From contig JAGVEP010000459.1 in NCBI GenBank assembly GCA_020058145.1, forward strand, positions 1 to 5,678: a stretch of DNA of 5,678 nt. The letters are read 5' to 3'. This document shows, in pieces, positions 5,542 through 5,678 of this stretch (position 1 is its first letter; each line of letters starts with the position of its first letter). Position numbers and translations under genes: made by a program. Origin of the DNA: Phycisphaerae bacterium. Its GTDB lineage: Bacteria; Planctomycetota; Phycisphaerae; UBA1845; Fen-1342. Below the pieces are notes generated by a model, which worked only from the letters and a program-made list of their open reading frames with translations, did no database searches and was not told where the DNA came from.

Positions 5542-5598
5542 CAACGTCGGATAATTTTTTCGCCCGAATTACAAAACCGGTAACACTTCACCCGTCTG

Positions 5599-5616
5599 CA
5601 ATATTTTCTGATATTG
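5599..5616. repeat. AT-rich inverted repeat in the upstream region
   Basis: CAATAT and ATATTG are perfect 6-bp arms around a 6-nt spacer. The flanks TGCAA and TTGCA extend the symmetry imperfectly to 5597-5621. It could be a binding site for a dimeric regulator or a weak hairpin. Nothing in the window identifies the binding protein. Confidence 0.3.
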
Positions 5617-5623
5617 TTGCATT

Positions 5624-5678
5624 TTAGCCCTTGCGCCGGGAGCGCGCACGCGCGTATATCCTCGCCATGCGCAGCACG
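5624..5678. other. Ambiguous right edge: gene end on minus or gene start on plus
   Basis: Two readings compete. On the minus strand an open frame enters from the right and ends at TAA (5626-5624) after 17 codons, with a basic tail (ARARSRRKG). On the plus strand an ATG at 5667 begins four visible codons; TATATC (5655-5660) lies six bases before it, preceded after 18 bp by TTGCGC, which would give a leaderless transcript. Neither is long enough to accept as a gene. Confidence 0.2.

Overview
This is a GC-rich bacterial window in which every gene I can support lies on the minus strand, so the biology reads from right to left. The likely source is a member of the Planctomycetota or a related PVC lineage. 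That is an inference from the HPr sequence (HFRP in place of HARP, followed by a SPMEML-type serine site), the LacI-type N-terminus and the hpf-ptsN-ptsH-ptsI gene order; no 16S or marker gene is present to prove it.

Right part (about 5678 to 4411): an AT-rich regulatory island (roughly 5513-5630) precedes a LacI/GalR-family regulator (4411-5424). A good sigma-70-like promoter (TTGATC, 17 bp, TAGAAT) lies in the island, and an inverted repeat fills its spacer, which suggests autoregulation. The last 55 bases to the edge are ambiguous. A nested GC hairpin starts one base after the lacI stop codon and probably ends that transcript.

Middle part (about 4340 to 2914): a second promoter candidate (TTGACG, 18 bp, TACATT) opens a structured leader of about 170 nt. 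It is followed by closely spaced genes: hpf (ribosome hibernation factor), ptsN-like EIIA, ptsH (HPr) and ptsI (enzyme I). All phosphorylated histidines and the main EI catalytic residues are present. No sugar permease (EIIB/EIIC) is encoded here, so the set looks like a regulatory phosphorelay (PEP to EI to HPr to EIIA) rather than a transport system, transcribed together with a ribosome-silencing factor.

Left part (1174 to 1): ptsI is coupled by a TGATG stop/start overlap to a DUF2344 (TIGR03936, radical-SAM-linked) gene. That gene overlaps by 38 nt the TTG start of a further gene that runs off the left edge. Only its lysine/alanine- and proline-rich, probably disordered N-terminus is visible. 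Its position next to DUF2344 makes an RNase E/G-family protein one guess, but no catalytic domain is in view.

I see no mobile element, tRNA, rRNA or CRISPR array. The genes belong to known families. The interesting features are their arrangement, the hairpins around the ptsI start, the lacI promoter/operator layout and the overlapping start at the left end.
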